Source: Flavobacterium sp. (lineage in GTDB: Bacteria > Bacteroidota > Bacteroidia > Flavobacteriales > Flavobacteriaceae). From it: a stretch of DNA of 59,972 nucleotides. The notes beneath the pieces were generated by a model. It had not been told where the DNA came from, searched no databases, and saw only the letters and a program-made list of their open reading frames with translations. The DNA lies in contig JAGOAF010000003.1 in NCBI GenBank assembly GCA_017984035.1, positions 1 through 59,972 of the forward strand. The letters are read 5' to 3'. This document shows positions 9,948 to 18,031 of this stretch, piece by piece. Positions within the stretch are counted from its first letter, which is position 1, and each line of letters opens with the position of its first letter. A program made the translations under genes and the position numbers.

Positions 9948-10675
9948 AACTTCACCGCTACTTTTTCTGAAACCAATATATCGCTTTCGTAATACTCAAA
10001 AAACCATTGGTTTTCTTTTTGGATTAAGACACCTTGGCTAATTCCTTTCACTGCAATAAACAAATCAGAGCGAGATGTTTTATACAATTTAAAAACCACT
10101 TTCGGACTGGCATCAACTAACTGATAGCCTGTGGCAGTAGCTTGAGCATACAACAAATCTGAAGTAGATTTTTCAATAACAGGAACAGAAATAGTTGACA
10201 CCACCGTTGTAGCAACTTCACTTTTTACTTCTGCAACAGGACTAGCAACTGAAGTTTTTTCGTATTTATAATTCAAATTGTTCACTGAAACAAACGCTTT
10301 CTTTAATGCGTCGACATAGGCCAGTTCAGTGTCTTTTTCTTTAGTATAACCTGTTTCAGATTTGAAAATTATCTTACCACTACAGTCTTTCAACTCTATG
10401 TGTAATTTAATAGCAAGAAAGGCATTTTCTTTCACAATATCATAATAGAGCAATTCGCATCGATCATTGTATTCTTTTGGCAGAATATCGTTCGCATAAA
10501 AAACGGTGAACCCCGAATTAATAAGAAGCGATTTTGATAGCGTGGAAAGTCGGTACTGATTATTTTTTTGAATAAAATCAAATTTCAAAGGGACAATAAC
10601 TGCTTTGTAGCTATTACTATTTTGCGCAAAACAAAACGATGTCAAAAAGACAAATACAAATACTAGTTTTTTCAT
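9944..10675 (-). CDS. Secreted protein of unknown function
   Basis: I do not recognise a characterised family. The 243-residue product has a clear signal peptide (MKKLVFVFVFLTSFCFAQ, cleaved after about residue 18), a globular N-terminal half ending near 130, a low-complexity Val/Ser/Thr/Ala linker at about 140-165, and a C-terminal beta-rich segment (VFKLYKTSRSDLFIAVKG). Its ATG overlaps the stop of the upstream HAD gene as TAATG, so translation is probably coupled. It is the last gene of mpl-radC-yjjG. Periplasmic or surface location is inferred from the signal peptide only. Confidence 0.75.
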   Translation of the reverse strand: MKKLVFVFVFLTSFCFAQNSNSYKAVIVPLKFDFIQKNNQYRLSTLSKSLLINSGFTVFYANDILPKEYNDRCELLYYDIVKENAFLAIKLHIELKDCSGKIIFKSETGYTKEKDTELAYVDALKKAFVSVNNLNYKYEKTSVASPVAEVKSEVATTVVSTISVPVIEKSTSDLLYAQATATGYQLVDASPKVVFKLYKTSRSDLFIAVKGISQGVLIQKENQWFFEYYESDILVSEKVAVKF

Positions 10676-11364
10676 TATAAATAATTTTTAAGTTCCAACA
10701 AATGGTTTATATCAATAATATTTTCTGGTTTATCCTCTTTATTCGGATTAAAAAATAACGCTTCAATTCCAAAGTTTAGCGCCCCTTGCACATCGGCTTC
10801 TATACAATCGCCGATCATGAGACTATTTTCTTTTTGGGCTTGAGCCAAATCTAAAGCATATTGAAATATGAAGGGATTAGGCTTTTTTACTCCGGCCATT
10901 TCAGAATTCGTAATTGTTTTAAAATAGGTGTCTATATTTGAATTGGCTATTTTTTTGTACTGAACATTGGCAAAACCATTAGTAATAATATGCAATTGGT
11001 ATTTCTCTTTCAAATACTCTAATATTTCAATAGCGCCGTCAAACAAATGATTGTTATCAGGCAAAAAAGTAATATAATCGTCGGCTATTTGATGGATAGC
11101 ATCATCTGAAATAGTGTAATTCAAAGCATCAAAAGAATCTTTGAGCCTTTTATAGCGCAATTCCTCGTGGGTAATTTTGTCGTATTGGTACAACTTCCAA
11201 CAAGCTTGATTAATGGGTGCGTATTTTTCTATAAAATCGGCTATAGCTATTTCAGGATGGTGTTGTTTGAATATAGTGCCAAATGCCATTTCAGAATTTT
11301 TATCAAAATCCCAAAGGGTGTGGTCTAAGTCAAAAAAAACGTGCTGTATATTCTTATTTTTCAT
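10675..11364 (-). CDS. yjjG: HAD-family nucleotidase, YjjG-like
   Basis: Haloacid dehalogenase-type phosphatase; YjjG in Escherichia coli is a 5'-nucleotidase that removes non-canonical pyrimidine monophosphates. The 229-residue protein has motif I FFDLDHTLWDFDKNS (nucleophile and acid Asp in DLD), motif II ITNGF, motif III Lys in KKPNPFIFQYAL and motif IV MIGDCIEADVQGA, with a helical cap between I and II. It starts 8 bases after radC and its stop overlaps the next ATG. The DFDKN segment after motif I is typical of the YjjG/YfnB group; substrate specificity is inferred. Confidence 0.82.
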   Translation of the reverse strand: MKNKNIQHVFFDLDHTLWDFDKNSEMAFGTIFKQHHPEIAIADFIEKYAPINQACWKLYQYDKITHEELRYKRLKDSFDALNYTISDDAIHQIADDYITFLPDNNHLFDGAIEILEYLKEKYQLHIITNGFANVQYKKIANSNIDTYFKTITNSEMAGVKKPNPFIFQYALDLAQAQKENSLMIGDCIEADVQGALNFGIEALFFNPNKEDKPENIIDINHLLELKNYL

Positions 11365-11372
11365 TCGTCTAA

Positions 11373-12065
11373 TTACAAAATTCCTTGGTCTACAAAACTA
11401 AAATAACTTGTTTCGGTTATAATTACATGATCCAAAATGGTGATTTCCAAACTCTCTCCTGCACGCTTCAATTTCTGCGTAATTTGCTTGTCTGCCTCAC
11501 TGGGTTTCAAGCTCCCAGAAGGGTGATTGTGGCACAAAACAATGGAGGTAGCTCCAATCTCTAAAGCCATTTTAAATACAATACGAATATCCACAACTGT
11601 ACCTGTAATACCTCCTTTACTCAATTGTGTTTTTGTTATCACCTTATTGGAATTATTCAAATACACAATCCAAAATTCTTCGTGTGGCAATTCGCCAATA
11701 ATGGGCTGCATCAACTCAAAAATTACTTTACTGGAAGTAATTTTTACCAAGTCGACTGCCTCTTCTACTCTTCGTCTTCTTCCTAGTTCCAGTGCTGCAA
11801 CAATACTTATTGCTTTGGCCTCGCCTATTCCTTTAAATTGCATCAATTGAGATAAACTCAGTTTGCCTAACGCATTCAAATTATGGACAACACTGGCCAA
11901 CATTCGCTTGCTTAAATCAACTGCCGATTCATTTCTACTACCAGAACCAATTAATATGGCAATTAATTCTGCATCGCTTAAAGCATTTTTGCCTTTAAGC
12001 ATCAATTTTTCCCGAGGTTTATCATCTTCGGACCAACTACTTATGGGAAAGGGGGCGTTTTCCAT
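11373..12065 (-). CDS. radC: RadC-family JAMM/MPN-domain protein
   Basis: The 230-residue product has an N-terminal helix-hairpin-helix part (LMQFKGIGEAKAISIVAALELG, given as two blocks) and a C-terminal MPN domain with the metal-binding signature HNHPSGSLKPSEAD and the upstream Glu in PHEEFW. Most RadC proteins have no demonstrated DNA repair role despite the name; a metal-dependent hydrolase fold is what the sequence shows. It is 22 bases after mpl in the same operon. Confidence 0.92.
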   Translation of the reverse strand: MENAPFPISSWSEDDKPREKLMLKGKNALSDAELIAILIGSGSRNESAVDLSKRMLASVVHNLNALGKLSLSQLMQFKGIGEAKAISIVAALELGRRRRVEEAVDLVKITSSKVIFELMQPIIGELPHEEFWIVYLNNSNKVITKTQLSKGGITGTVVDIRIVFKMALEIGATSIVLCHNHPSGSLKPSEADKQITQKLKRAGESLEITILDHVIITETSYFSFVDQGIL

Positions 12066-12087
12066 GGGTAATACATTTGGGTTTATC

Positions 12088-13443
12088 TTATTCTATTAAC
12101 TGTTTTACTTCATCAAAGTTTAAACCACCGTAATTTCCAGAACTCATCAATAATAAAGCGGAATTATCTAAATTTCGGTTGAACAAATAATTTTTAAATT
12201 CAGCTGGATTGGTATAAATAATCAAATCTTCTCGATTAAATGCTTGTGCGATTTGCTCGTAGGTTACTTCTTCCAATTGTTTGATTTTTACCGCATCTGG
12301 CGAATAAAAAACTACCGCTTCATCAGCATGTTCCAAAGCACCTTCGTATTCTTTTAAAAATTCAGCATTTAGACTACTGTAGGTATGCAACTCCAAACAA
12401 GCTACTAAAGTACGATTAGGATATTGCTCTTTAACAGCCTTGGTAGTAGCAGCTACCTTACTTGGGGAATGCGCAAAATCTTTATACGCAACTCTTCCTT
12501 TTCCTTCTGCAATTTTTTCCAAACGTTTAGAAGCGCCTTTGAAACTGGCAATCGCTTCGTAGAAATCAGCTTCGTCTACACCCATATTTTGACAAATCCA
12601 TTTGGCTCCAGCCAAATTGTTCAAATTATGTGCACCAAAAACTTCAATTGGCATTGGTCCTTCTGGAGTTTCTAAAAGTGTTACGCCATCACTAACAGTA
12701 TAAGCCGGAGTGCTATAGGCCAATTTACGAATTGGATTAGCAGCGGCTTCTGAAACGCGTTTTACTTCGGAATCGTCTTCATTATAAACTAAAATACCTC
12801 CATTGGTGATTTTACCTATAAAAATTTCAAACTGTTCGACATAATTATCATAAGTTGGGAATACATTAATATGATCCCAAGCTATCCCTGAAATCAAAGC
12901 AATATTGGGTTGGTACAAATGAAATTTTGGACGTCTATCAATTGGTGACGACAAATATTCGTCGCCTTCAAGTACCATAAAATCATTCTCTTCGGTAAGA
13001 TGCACCATGGTGTCAAATCCTTCTAACTGGGCTCCCACCATATAATCTACAGCAATATTGTGGTAGTGCATAACGTGTAAAATCATTGAAGTAATCGTAG
13101 TTTTTCCATGAGAACCCCCAATTACAACTCGGGTTTTGTTTTTAGACTGCTCGTATAAAAATTCGGGATACGAATAAATTTTCAAGCCCAATTCTTGTGC
13201 TTTTAACAACTCCGGATTGTCGGCCTTAGCGTGCATTCCTAAAATCACCGCTTCGATATCTTTTGTTATTTTTTCTGGAAACCAACCCATTTCAGGAGGT
13301 AAAATCCCTTTCTTCTCTAATCGGGATTTAGATGGTTCAAAAATAGCATCGTCACTTCCTGTAACTTGATACCCTTTATTATGCAAAGCCAAGGCTAAAT
13401 TGTGCATGGCGCTTCCGCCAATAGCGATAAAATGTGTTCTCAT
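12088..13443 (-). CDS. mpl: Mpl-type Mur ligase (UDP-MurNAc : tripeptide ligase)
   Basis: Cytoplasmic peptidoglycan-recycling ligase that joins UDP-N-acetylmuramate to the recovered L-Ala-D-Glu-diaminopimelate tripeptide using ATP. The 451-residue protein starts MRTHFIAIGGSAMHNLALAL, has the ATP-binding loop GGSHGKTTITSMI, and the Mpl-like LEGDEYLSSPIDRRPKF followed by AWDHINVFPTYDNY. The C-terminal domain has FAHSPSKVAATTKAV. It resembles MurC, but the HAKADNPELLKAQ segment and overall pattern favour Mpl. It is the first gene of a four-gene minus-strand operon (with radC, yjjG and the secreted protein). Confidence 0.88.
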   Translation of the reverse strand: MRTHFIAIGGSAMHNLALALHNKGYQVTGSDDAIFEPSKSRLEKKGILPPEMGWFPEKITKDIEAVILGMHAKADNPELLKAQELGLKIYSYPEFLYEQSKNKTRVVIGGSHGKTTITSMILHVMHYHNIAVDYMVGAQLEGFDTMVHLTEENDFMVLEGDEYLSSPIDRRPKFHLYQPNIALISGIAWDHINVFPTYDNYVEQFEIFIGKITNGGILVYNEDDSEVKRVSEAAANPIRKLAYSTPAYTVSDGVTLLETPEGPMPIEVFGAHNLNNLAGAKWICQNMGVDEADFYEAIASFKGASKRLEKIAEGKGRVAYKDFAHSPSKVAATTKAVKEQYPNRTLVACLELHTYSSLNAEFLKEYEGALEHADEAVVFYSPDAVKIKQLEEVTYEQIAQAFNREDLIIYTNPAEFKNYLFNRNLDNSALLLMSSGNYGGLNFDEVKQLIE

Positions 13444-13449
13444 CTTTTT

Positions 13450-13489
13450 AGTTTATGAGTGTAAAAGTGTATGAGTCTACAGGTTTAAA
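13450..13489. repeat. 8-bp-period degenerate tandem array upstream of mpl
   Basis: Five consecutive octamers on the plus strand: AGTTTATG, AGTGTAAA, AGTGTATG, AGTCTACA, GGTTTAAA, with no phase slip. It lies 7 bases before the mpl start codon (on the mpl-sense strand it is in the leader). The step and base composition match the arrays at 2285-2355. Confidence 0.65.
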
Positions 13490-13520
13490 AAAGCTACTGA
13501 TAGACGCATCGTCTTTTATA

Positions 13521-14207
13521 CTATTTTTCAAATTTTTCTTTTAATTGTTGTGCTTTGTCCCAATTTTTCATCTTGTAAGTGTACAAATTGTATAATTTCT
13601 GAAAAGCAACTTTTGAATTATTTATTTCCAAAGCTTTGATGTAATTCAACTCCGCTTTTTTATTTCGACCAAAATATTCTTCGATATATCCTTTAGACAA
13701 ATATCCGTCGAAGGGGGATAATCGCATTAATTCGTTTGAATACGCAACTGCTTTTGTTTCACTGCCACCAATAATTCCTGGCAACTCCAAATACAACATC
13801 ACTAATGCCCAACGGGATTCTTTATGTTTTGGGTCTAACGCAACAGCTTTTTCAAAGGAGGCTTTAATTTCGTCAATCATTCCTAATGCTTTGAATTTAT
13901 TTACCGTTTTTGCTTTCATCCCTAAGGCACCACCGTACTTGTAATGATACTCGGCATTATTGGGTTGTTGCTGTTTTATTTTTTTGTAATACAAAATGGC
14001 CTTATCCCAATTTTTATTTTGACCTGCAATATCTCCTAAATATTCTAATGCTTTACTATTTGATGGATATTCTTTGAGTACATTCTCGAAAACAACACGA
14101 GCTTGGTCCATTTTTCCAGAATCCATAAGTTGAACGCCTTTTTCAAAATTGGTTTGAGACAAAAGCACACTAGGAATACACACTAAAAGAAATACCACTC
14201 GATTCAT
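13521..14207 (-). CDS. Secreted tetratricopeptide-repeat protein
   Basis: The 228-residue protein has a signal peptide (MNRVVFLLVCIPSVLLSQ) followed by TPR motifs: residues about 20-55 (FEKGVQLMDSGKMDQARVVF), 55-88 (ALEYLGDIAGQNKNWDKAIL), 89-140 and a C-terminal pair around 170-210. TPR arrays mediate protein-protein contact, so a periplasmic scaffold or chaperone role is plausible, but no partner can be named. The -7 box TATTTTTG (minus strand, 14219-14212) ends 4 bases before the ATG, suggesting a leaderless message. Confidence 0.85.
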   Translation of the reverse strand: MNRVVFLLVCIPSVLLSQTNFEKGVQLMDSGKMDQARVVFENVLKEYPSNSKALEYLGDIAGQNKNWDKAILYYKKIKQQQPNNAEYHYKYGGALGMKAKTVNKFKALGMIDEIKASFEKAVALDPKHKESRWALVMLYLELPGIIGGSETKAVAYSNELMRLSPFDGYLSKGYIEEYFGRNKKAELNYIKALEINNSKVAFQKLYNLYTYKMKNWDKAQQLKEKFEK

Positions 14208-14211
14208 ATTT

Positions 14212-14219
14212 CAAAAATA
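14212..14219 (-). promoter_or_regulatory. -7 box of the TPR gene
   Basis: TATTTTTG on the minus strand, 4 bases before the ATG at 14207. No exact TTG at the -33 distance. Confidence 0.5.
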
Positions 14220-14263
14220 AGGAAATTAATAGTTGTATTCCATTCTAATTGAAAAGGTTTTTT

Positions 14264-14295
14264 ATAAAAAAATCCGTTTCAATTGAAACGGATTT
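14264..14295 (-). terminator. Terminator of obg
   Basis: Perfect 26-base palindrome (14270-14295, centred between 14282 and 14283, core CCGTTTCAATTGAAACGG) followed on the minus strand by a T-rich run. It begins about 20 bases after the obg stop codon. Confidence 0.85.
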
Positions 14296-14316
14296 GTATT
14301 TTAAATTAAGTAAAAC

Positions 14317-15318
14317 TTAGTCATTCAACATGGACCACAATTTATCCTTTAATTCAGTCAAACCTTGTTGTGCAACCGAAGAAATAAACATATAAGGAAT
14401 GTCTTTAAATGCCACATCTAATTCCGTTTTCAATTCGGCCTTCAACTCTTCATCCAACATATCAATTTTTGAAATGACTAATAACCGTTCTTTATCTAAC
14501 ATTTCTGGATTGTACTTTGTCAATTCGTTTACCAAAATATCGTATTCTGCTTTAATATCAGGTGTATCGACAGGTACTAAAAACAACAAGGTAGAATTTC
14601 TTTCGATATGACGTAAGAAATAATGTCCCAATCCCTTTCCTTCGGCTGCACCTTCAATAATTCCAGGAATATCGGCAATTACAAACGATTGAAAATCGCG
14701 ATAGGCAACAATACCAAGATTAGGTTTTAAAGTTGTAAAAGGATAATCGGCAATCTTTGGCTTAGCCGAAGTCAAAACCGACAATAAAGTTGATTTCCCT
14801 GCATTAGGAAAACCTACCAATCCTACATCAGCCAAGACTTTTAATTCTAAAATCACGTCCATCTCCACTCCTAGCAACCCAGGCTGGGCATAGCGAGGCG
14901 TTTGATTCGTAGAACTTCTAAAGTGCCAGTTCCCTAGTCCTCCTTTTCCACCTTGAGCCAAGATGCGTTTTTCGCCGTCCTCAGTAATTTCAAATAATAC
15001 CTCTCCTGTTTCTTTGTCTTTGACCACCGTTCCTAAAGGAACTTCAATGTATTTGTCATCTCCATCAGCACCTGTGCTTCGGTCTCCTCCACCATCGCCA
15101 CCATGACCGGCTTTGACGTGACGTGCAAATTTTAAATGAAACAATGTCCAAAGCCCTTTATTTCCAACTAAATAAACGTGCCCTCCACGACCACCATCTC
15201 CACCATCTGGGCCGCCTTTTTCAATAAATTTTTCTCTATGTAAATGCGTAGAACCTTTTCCTCCTTTACCAGAAGAAACAAATATTTTAACGTAATCAAC
15301 GAAGTTACCTTCTGTCAT
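14317..15318 (-). CDS. obg: Obg-family GTPase
   Basis: Essential GTPase linked to 50S subunit assembly and the stringent response. The 333-residue product has the glycine-rich Obg fold (about 1-160, with [17 protein letters not shown] and [13 protein letters not shown]), then the G domain: G1 [10 protein letters not shown]3 [10 protein letters not shown]4 SKID, and a SSVAQQGL G5-like block. It lacks a C-terminal OCT domain, as is common in Bacteroidota. It begins 11 bases after the CNNM/CorC-like gene and is probably read together with hpt and adk. Confidence 0.97.
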   Translation of the reverse strand: MTEGNFVDYVKIFVSSGKGGKGSTHLHREKFIEKGGPDGGDGGRGGHVYLVGNKGLWTLFHLKFARHVKAGHGGDGGGDRSTGADGDDKYIEVPLGTVVKDKETGEVLFEITEDGEKRILAQGGKGGLGNWHFRSSTNQTPRYAQPGLLGVEMDVILELKVLADVGLVGFPNAGKSTLLSVLTSAKPKIADYPFTTLKPNLGIVAYRDFQSFVIADIPGIIEGAAEGKGLGHYFLRHIERNSTLLFLVPVDTPDIKAEYDILVNELTKYNPEMLDKERLLVISKIDMLDEELKAELKTELDVAFKDIPYMFISSVAQQGLTELKDKLWSMLND

Positions 15319-15329
15319 TGTATTTTATT

Positions 15330-16607
15330 TTATAAGTCTTTTAAAGTGGTAATTAATACTTTATCAATCTTCACACCATCCATTTTTTGAGCTTCAAACT
15401 CTAATTTATTCCAAATTAACTTATCGCCTTCTTTAGGAATAGCACCTAATTCAGTGATTATAAATCCGCTCACTGTTGTCACTTCATAATCTGTAGTTAA
15501 CTCATCCATGTCAAAATAGGTCAAGAAATCGTGTAATGAATATTGCCCATCCACTAACCATGACCCATCTTCATTGGCAATCAATTTGTATTCATCGTCG
15601 TCGAAATCAGCAGCGTCTCCAACCAATGCTTCCAAGATATCGTTCAAGGTAATTATCCCTTGAAAAACCCCGTATTCATCAGTAATAAAAGCATAATGAA
15701 CTTTAGTTTTTTTGAAATTTTCTAGGGCTTTATAGGCCGAAGTGTGTTCGATAAAATAAGAAGGCTCTTTGGCAATAGAACGCAAATTAAAATTGCCTTT
15801 TTCAAAATTGGCAAACAAATCCTTCAAGAATACCACACCAACTACCTCATCTAAATTCTCTTCACAAACAGGATAAACCGAATGCAATTCGTCTAACACT
15901 TTCGTTTTAATTTCTTCTAAAGTATCATCCATAGAAAGATAAATCATTGAGCTACGATGTGTCATCAAGGAATTTACTTTTCGATCACCAATATGAAACA
16001 CGCGCTCCACAATGTCTTGTTCAATTTCTTGTACCTCTCCGACCTCGGTACCTTCTTTAATAATAGCTTTAATTTCTTCCTCGGTTACCTTACCGTCAGC
16101 TGTCGGTTTGATTTGAAGTATTTTTAATAAAAATTCTGTTGAAGTAGTTAACAACCAAATAAATGGCGCCGTAATAATTGAAATTATTTTCATTGGCATC
16201 GCCATAGCTTTGGCAATTGATTCTGGGTGATTTAATCCGATGCGTTTAGGTAATAATTCACCTAAAACCAAAGAGAAGAAAGTCAATACCACAACTACAA
16301 TACCAACCGCAACTGAATGAGCATAGGGAGTAATTGCCTCAAATCCACTCACAAAATATTCAACATCTTCAGTGATTTTATCACCACTATAAATACCGGT
16401 CAAGATTCCAATAAGAGTAATTCCTATTTGGACTGCCGAAAGAAATTTGTTGGGCGAATTGGCCAAATCTAATGCAGTCTTAGCGCTCTTATTCCCTTTT
16501 TTGGCAGCCGTTTCCAATCGGCTCTTTCGCGAAGAAATCAATGCGATTTCCGACATAGAGAAAACGCCATTCAATAGAATTAAGAAAAATATTATGAGTA
16601 GTTCCAA
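15330..16607 (-). CDS. CNNM/CorC-family membrane protein (DUF21 + CBS + CorC_HlyC)
   Basis: Predicted inner-membrane ion transporter or regulator; relatives take part in magnesium or cobalt efflux, and the older name 'hemolysin' is not supported. The 425-residue protein has a DUF21 membrane domain (about 1-190, four hydrophobic segments, ending in the motif SLVLGELLPKRIGL), two CBS repeats (about 210-335, with MTHRSSMIYL and YAFITDEYGVFQGIITLNDI) and a C-terminal CorC_HlyC domain (WLVDGQYSLHDF). It resembles GldE in architecture, but no gld gene is adjacent. It lies 95 bases after adk. Confidence 0.88.
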   Translation of the reverse strand: MELLIIFFLILLNGVFSMSEIALISSRKSRLETAAKKGNKSAKTALDLANSPNKFLSAVQIGITLIGILTGIYSGDKITEDVEYFVSGFEAITPYAHSVAVGIVVVVLTFFSLVLGELLPKRIGLNHPESIAKAMAMPMKIISIITAPFIWLLTTSTEFLLKILQIKPTADGKVTEEEIKAIIKEGTEVGEVQEIEQDIVERVFHIGDRKVNSLMTHRSSMIYLSMDDTLEEIKTKVLDELHSVYPVCEENLDEVVGVVFLKDLFANFEKGNFNLRSIAKEPSYFIEHTSAYKALENFKKTKVHYAFITDEYGVFQGIITLNDILEALVGDAADFDDDEYKLIANEDGSWLVDGQYSLHDFLTYFDMDELTTDYEVTTVSGFIITELGAIPKEGDKLIWNKLEFEAQKMDGVKIDKVLITTLKDL

Positions 16608-16702
16608 TGGTGTGTTTTTAAAAGTTTAAAAATTAGATTTAAAGAAAGGTAAATTAAGAATCTTACTTCAATCCAAGGTTCCAAACATTTTTTTTGTTAG
16701 TA

Positions 16703-17275
16703 TTATAAATTATCGATTACAGTACTTAATCGTTCTGTAATTTCTGCAATAGAACCAATTCCATCAACAGTATAAAACTTTCCTAGCTCTTTGTAATATC
16801 CCATTAAAGGAGCTGTTTTTTCATTGTATTCTTGGTAACGATTTCTGATTTTTTCTTCATCTTGATCGTCAGGTCTTCCAGAAGTCTTCCCTCTTTCTAA
16901 TAAACGTTGTACCAAGATTTCATCGTCGGCTTCTAATGCTACCGTCGCTGTAATTTTTTGTCCTTTTGATTCTAAAAAACGATCCAAAGCTCCGGCTTGT
17001 GCAATTGTTCTTGGAAAACCATCAAATAAAAAACCTGCTGAGTGTGGGTTCGCATCTACTTCTGATTGCAACATTTGAATAGTCACTTCATCAGGAACTA
17101 AATCGCCTTTGTCCATATAGGTTTTGGCTAATTTTCCTAATTCTGTTTCGTTCTTGATATTAAATCTGAAAATATCCCCTGTTGACAGGTGAGTTAAATT
17201 GTATTTTCCTTTTAAAAATTCAGCTTGTGTTCCTTTTCCTGCACCTGGTTTCCCAAATAAAACAATGTTAATCAT
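16703..17275 (-). CDS. adk: Adenylate kinase
   Basis: Interconverts ATP + AMP and 2 ADP in the cytoplasm. The 190-residue protein has the P-loop GKPGAGKGTQ (residues 7-16), the AMP-binding LSTGDIFR and GFPRT motifs, and a short LID region (ERGKTSGRPDDQDEEKIRNR) without the four-cysteine zinc site of longer forms, so it is the short-LID type. It lies 42 bases after hpt, a purine-related pair that probably shares the promoter before hpt. Confidence 0.97.
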   Translation of the reverse strand: MINIVLFGKPGAGKGTQAEFLKGKYNLTHLSTGDIFRFNIKNETELGKLAKTYMDKGDLVPDEVTIQMLQSEVDANPHSAGFLFDGFPRTIAQAGALDRFLESKGQKITATVALEADDEILVQRLLERGKTSGRPDDQDEEKIRNRYQEYNEKTAPLMGYYKELGKFYTVDGIGSIAEITERLSTVIDNL

Positions 17276-17317
17276 CTTCTAAATCTATTTTTTGTGTGTT
17301 GTAAATATGGTTATAAA

Positions 17318-17848
17318 TTAGTCTTTCAATTGGTATACTTCGGGTAAATTACGACCCAAACCATCGTAATCCAAGCCGTAGCCAACAATAAATTTGTTCG
17401 GAATTCGAATTCCTACATAATCTATTGGCAAGTCGTGTTGATAGGCTTCTGGTTTGAAGAATAAGGTAGCAATCTTAAACTCTTTCACGTTTTCTTTTTC
17501 GAATAAAGCTTTCAAAGCCACCAAAGTGTTGCCGGTGTCGACAATATCCTCAATCACAATTACCGATCTTCCTGTTAAGTCTTGATTCAAACCCAACAAT
17601 TGCTTTACTTCTTCCGTAGAAGAAGTCCCTTCGTAAGAAGCCATTTTGATAAAACTCACTTCACATGGCGATGAATAGCGTTTCAATAAATCGGAAACTA
17701 CCATAAATGCACCATTTAAAACCCCAATAAAAACAGGAATTTCATTCGAATAATCAGCCGATATCTTTGTAACCAATTTAGTGATCGCAAGATCGATTTC
17801 TTTGGTAGAAATAAACGGAACAAATTGCTTATCGTGAAGTTGAATCAT
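17318..17848 (-). CDS. hpt: Hypoxanthine phosphoribosyltransferase
   Basis: Purine salvage enzyme that converts hypoxanthine (and usually guanine) plus PRPP to IMP or GMP. The 176-residue type I phosphoribosyltransferase has the PRPP loop VIVIEDIVDTGNTL, the flexible-loop region KMASYEG, and the C-terminal base-contact region PNKFIVGYGLDYDGLGRNLP. It is divergent from purK across 183 bases, so purine salvage and synthesis face each other at a shared control region. Confidence 0.95.
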   Translation of the reverse strand: MIQLHDKQFVPFISTKEIDLAITKLVTKISADYSNEIPVFIGVLNGAFMVVSDLLKRYSSPCEVSFIKMASYEGTSSTEEVKQLLGLNQDLTGRSVIVIEDIVDTGNTLVALKALFEKENVKEFKIATLFFKPEAYQHDLPIDYVGIRIPNKFIVGYGLDYDGLGRNLPEVYQLKD

Positions 17849-17871
17849 TATTTGATTTTAAAAATAAAGAG

Positions 17872-17898
17872 CAAATATACTGAATTCGGATTGGACAA
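17872..17898 (-). promoter_or_regulatory. Probable promoter of hpt-adk
   Basis: TATATTTG on the minus strand (17879-17872) matches TAnnTTTG. The nearest TTG (17898-17896) is only 16 bases away, a short spacer. Confidence 0.5.
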
Positions 17899-17952
17899 TC
17901 TATAAAAGACGGGGAATTTGTAGTTTTAAAATGACGAATTATGCATTATCAA

Positions 17953-17983
17953 TTGTTAATTATCAACGGACTAAGTATCTTTG
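17953..17983 (+). promoter_or_regulatory. Promoter of purK-purE
   Basis: TTG at 17953-17955, 20 bases, TATCTTTG at 17976-17983. The leader to the ATG at 18032 would be about 42 bases. No PurR box or purine riboswitch was recognised. Confidence 0.8.
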
Positions 17984-18031
17984 CACACCTAGGCAACAAA
18001 AGCCCAGCAATTGAAGTAATAGAGAAAACAA

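Noticed and set aside
11527..12099. Two plus-strand ORFs across radC
   Set aside because: Both are shadows of radC and its leader; radC has intact motifs.
17849..18031. Possible purine riboswitch or PurR box between hpt and purK
   Set aside because: No matching aptamer or operator was recognised; only ordinary promoters are visible.
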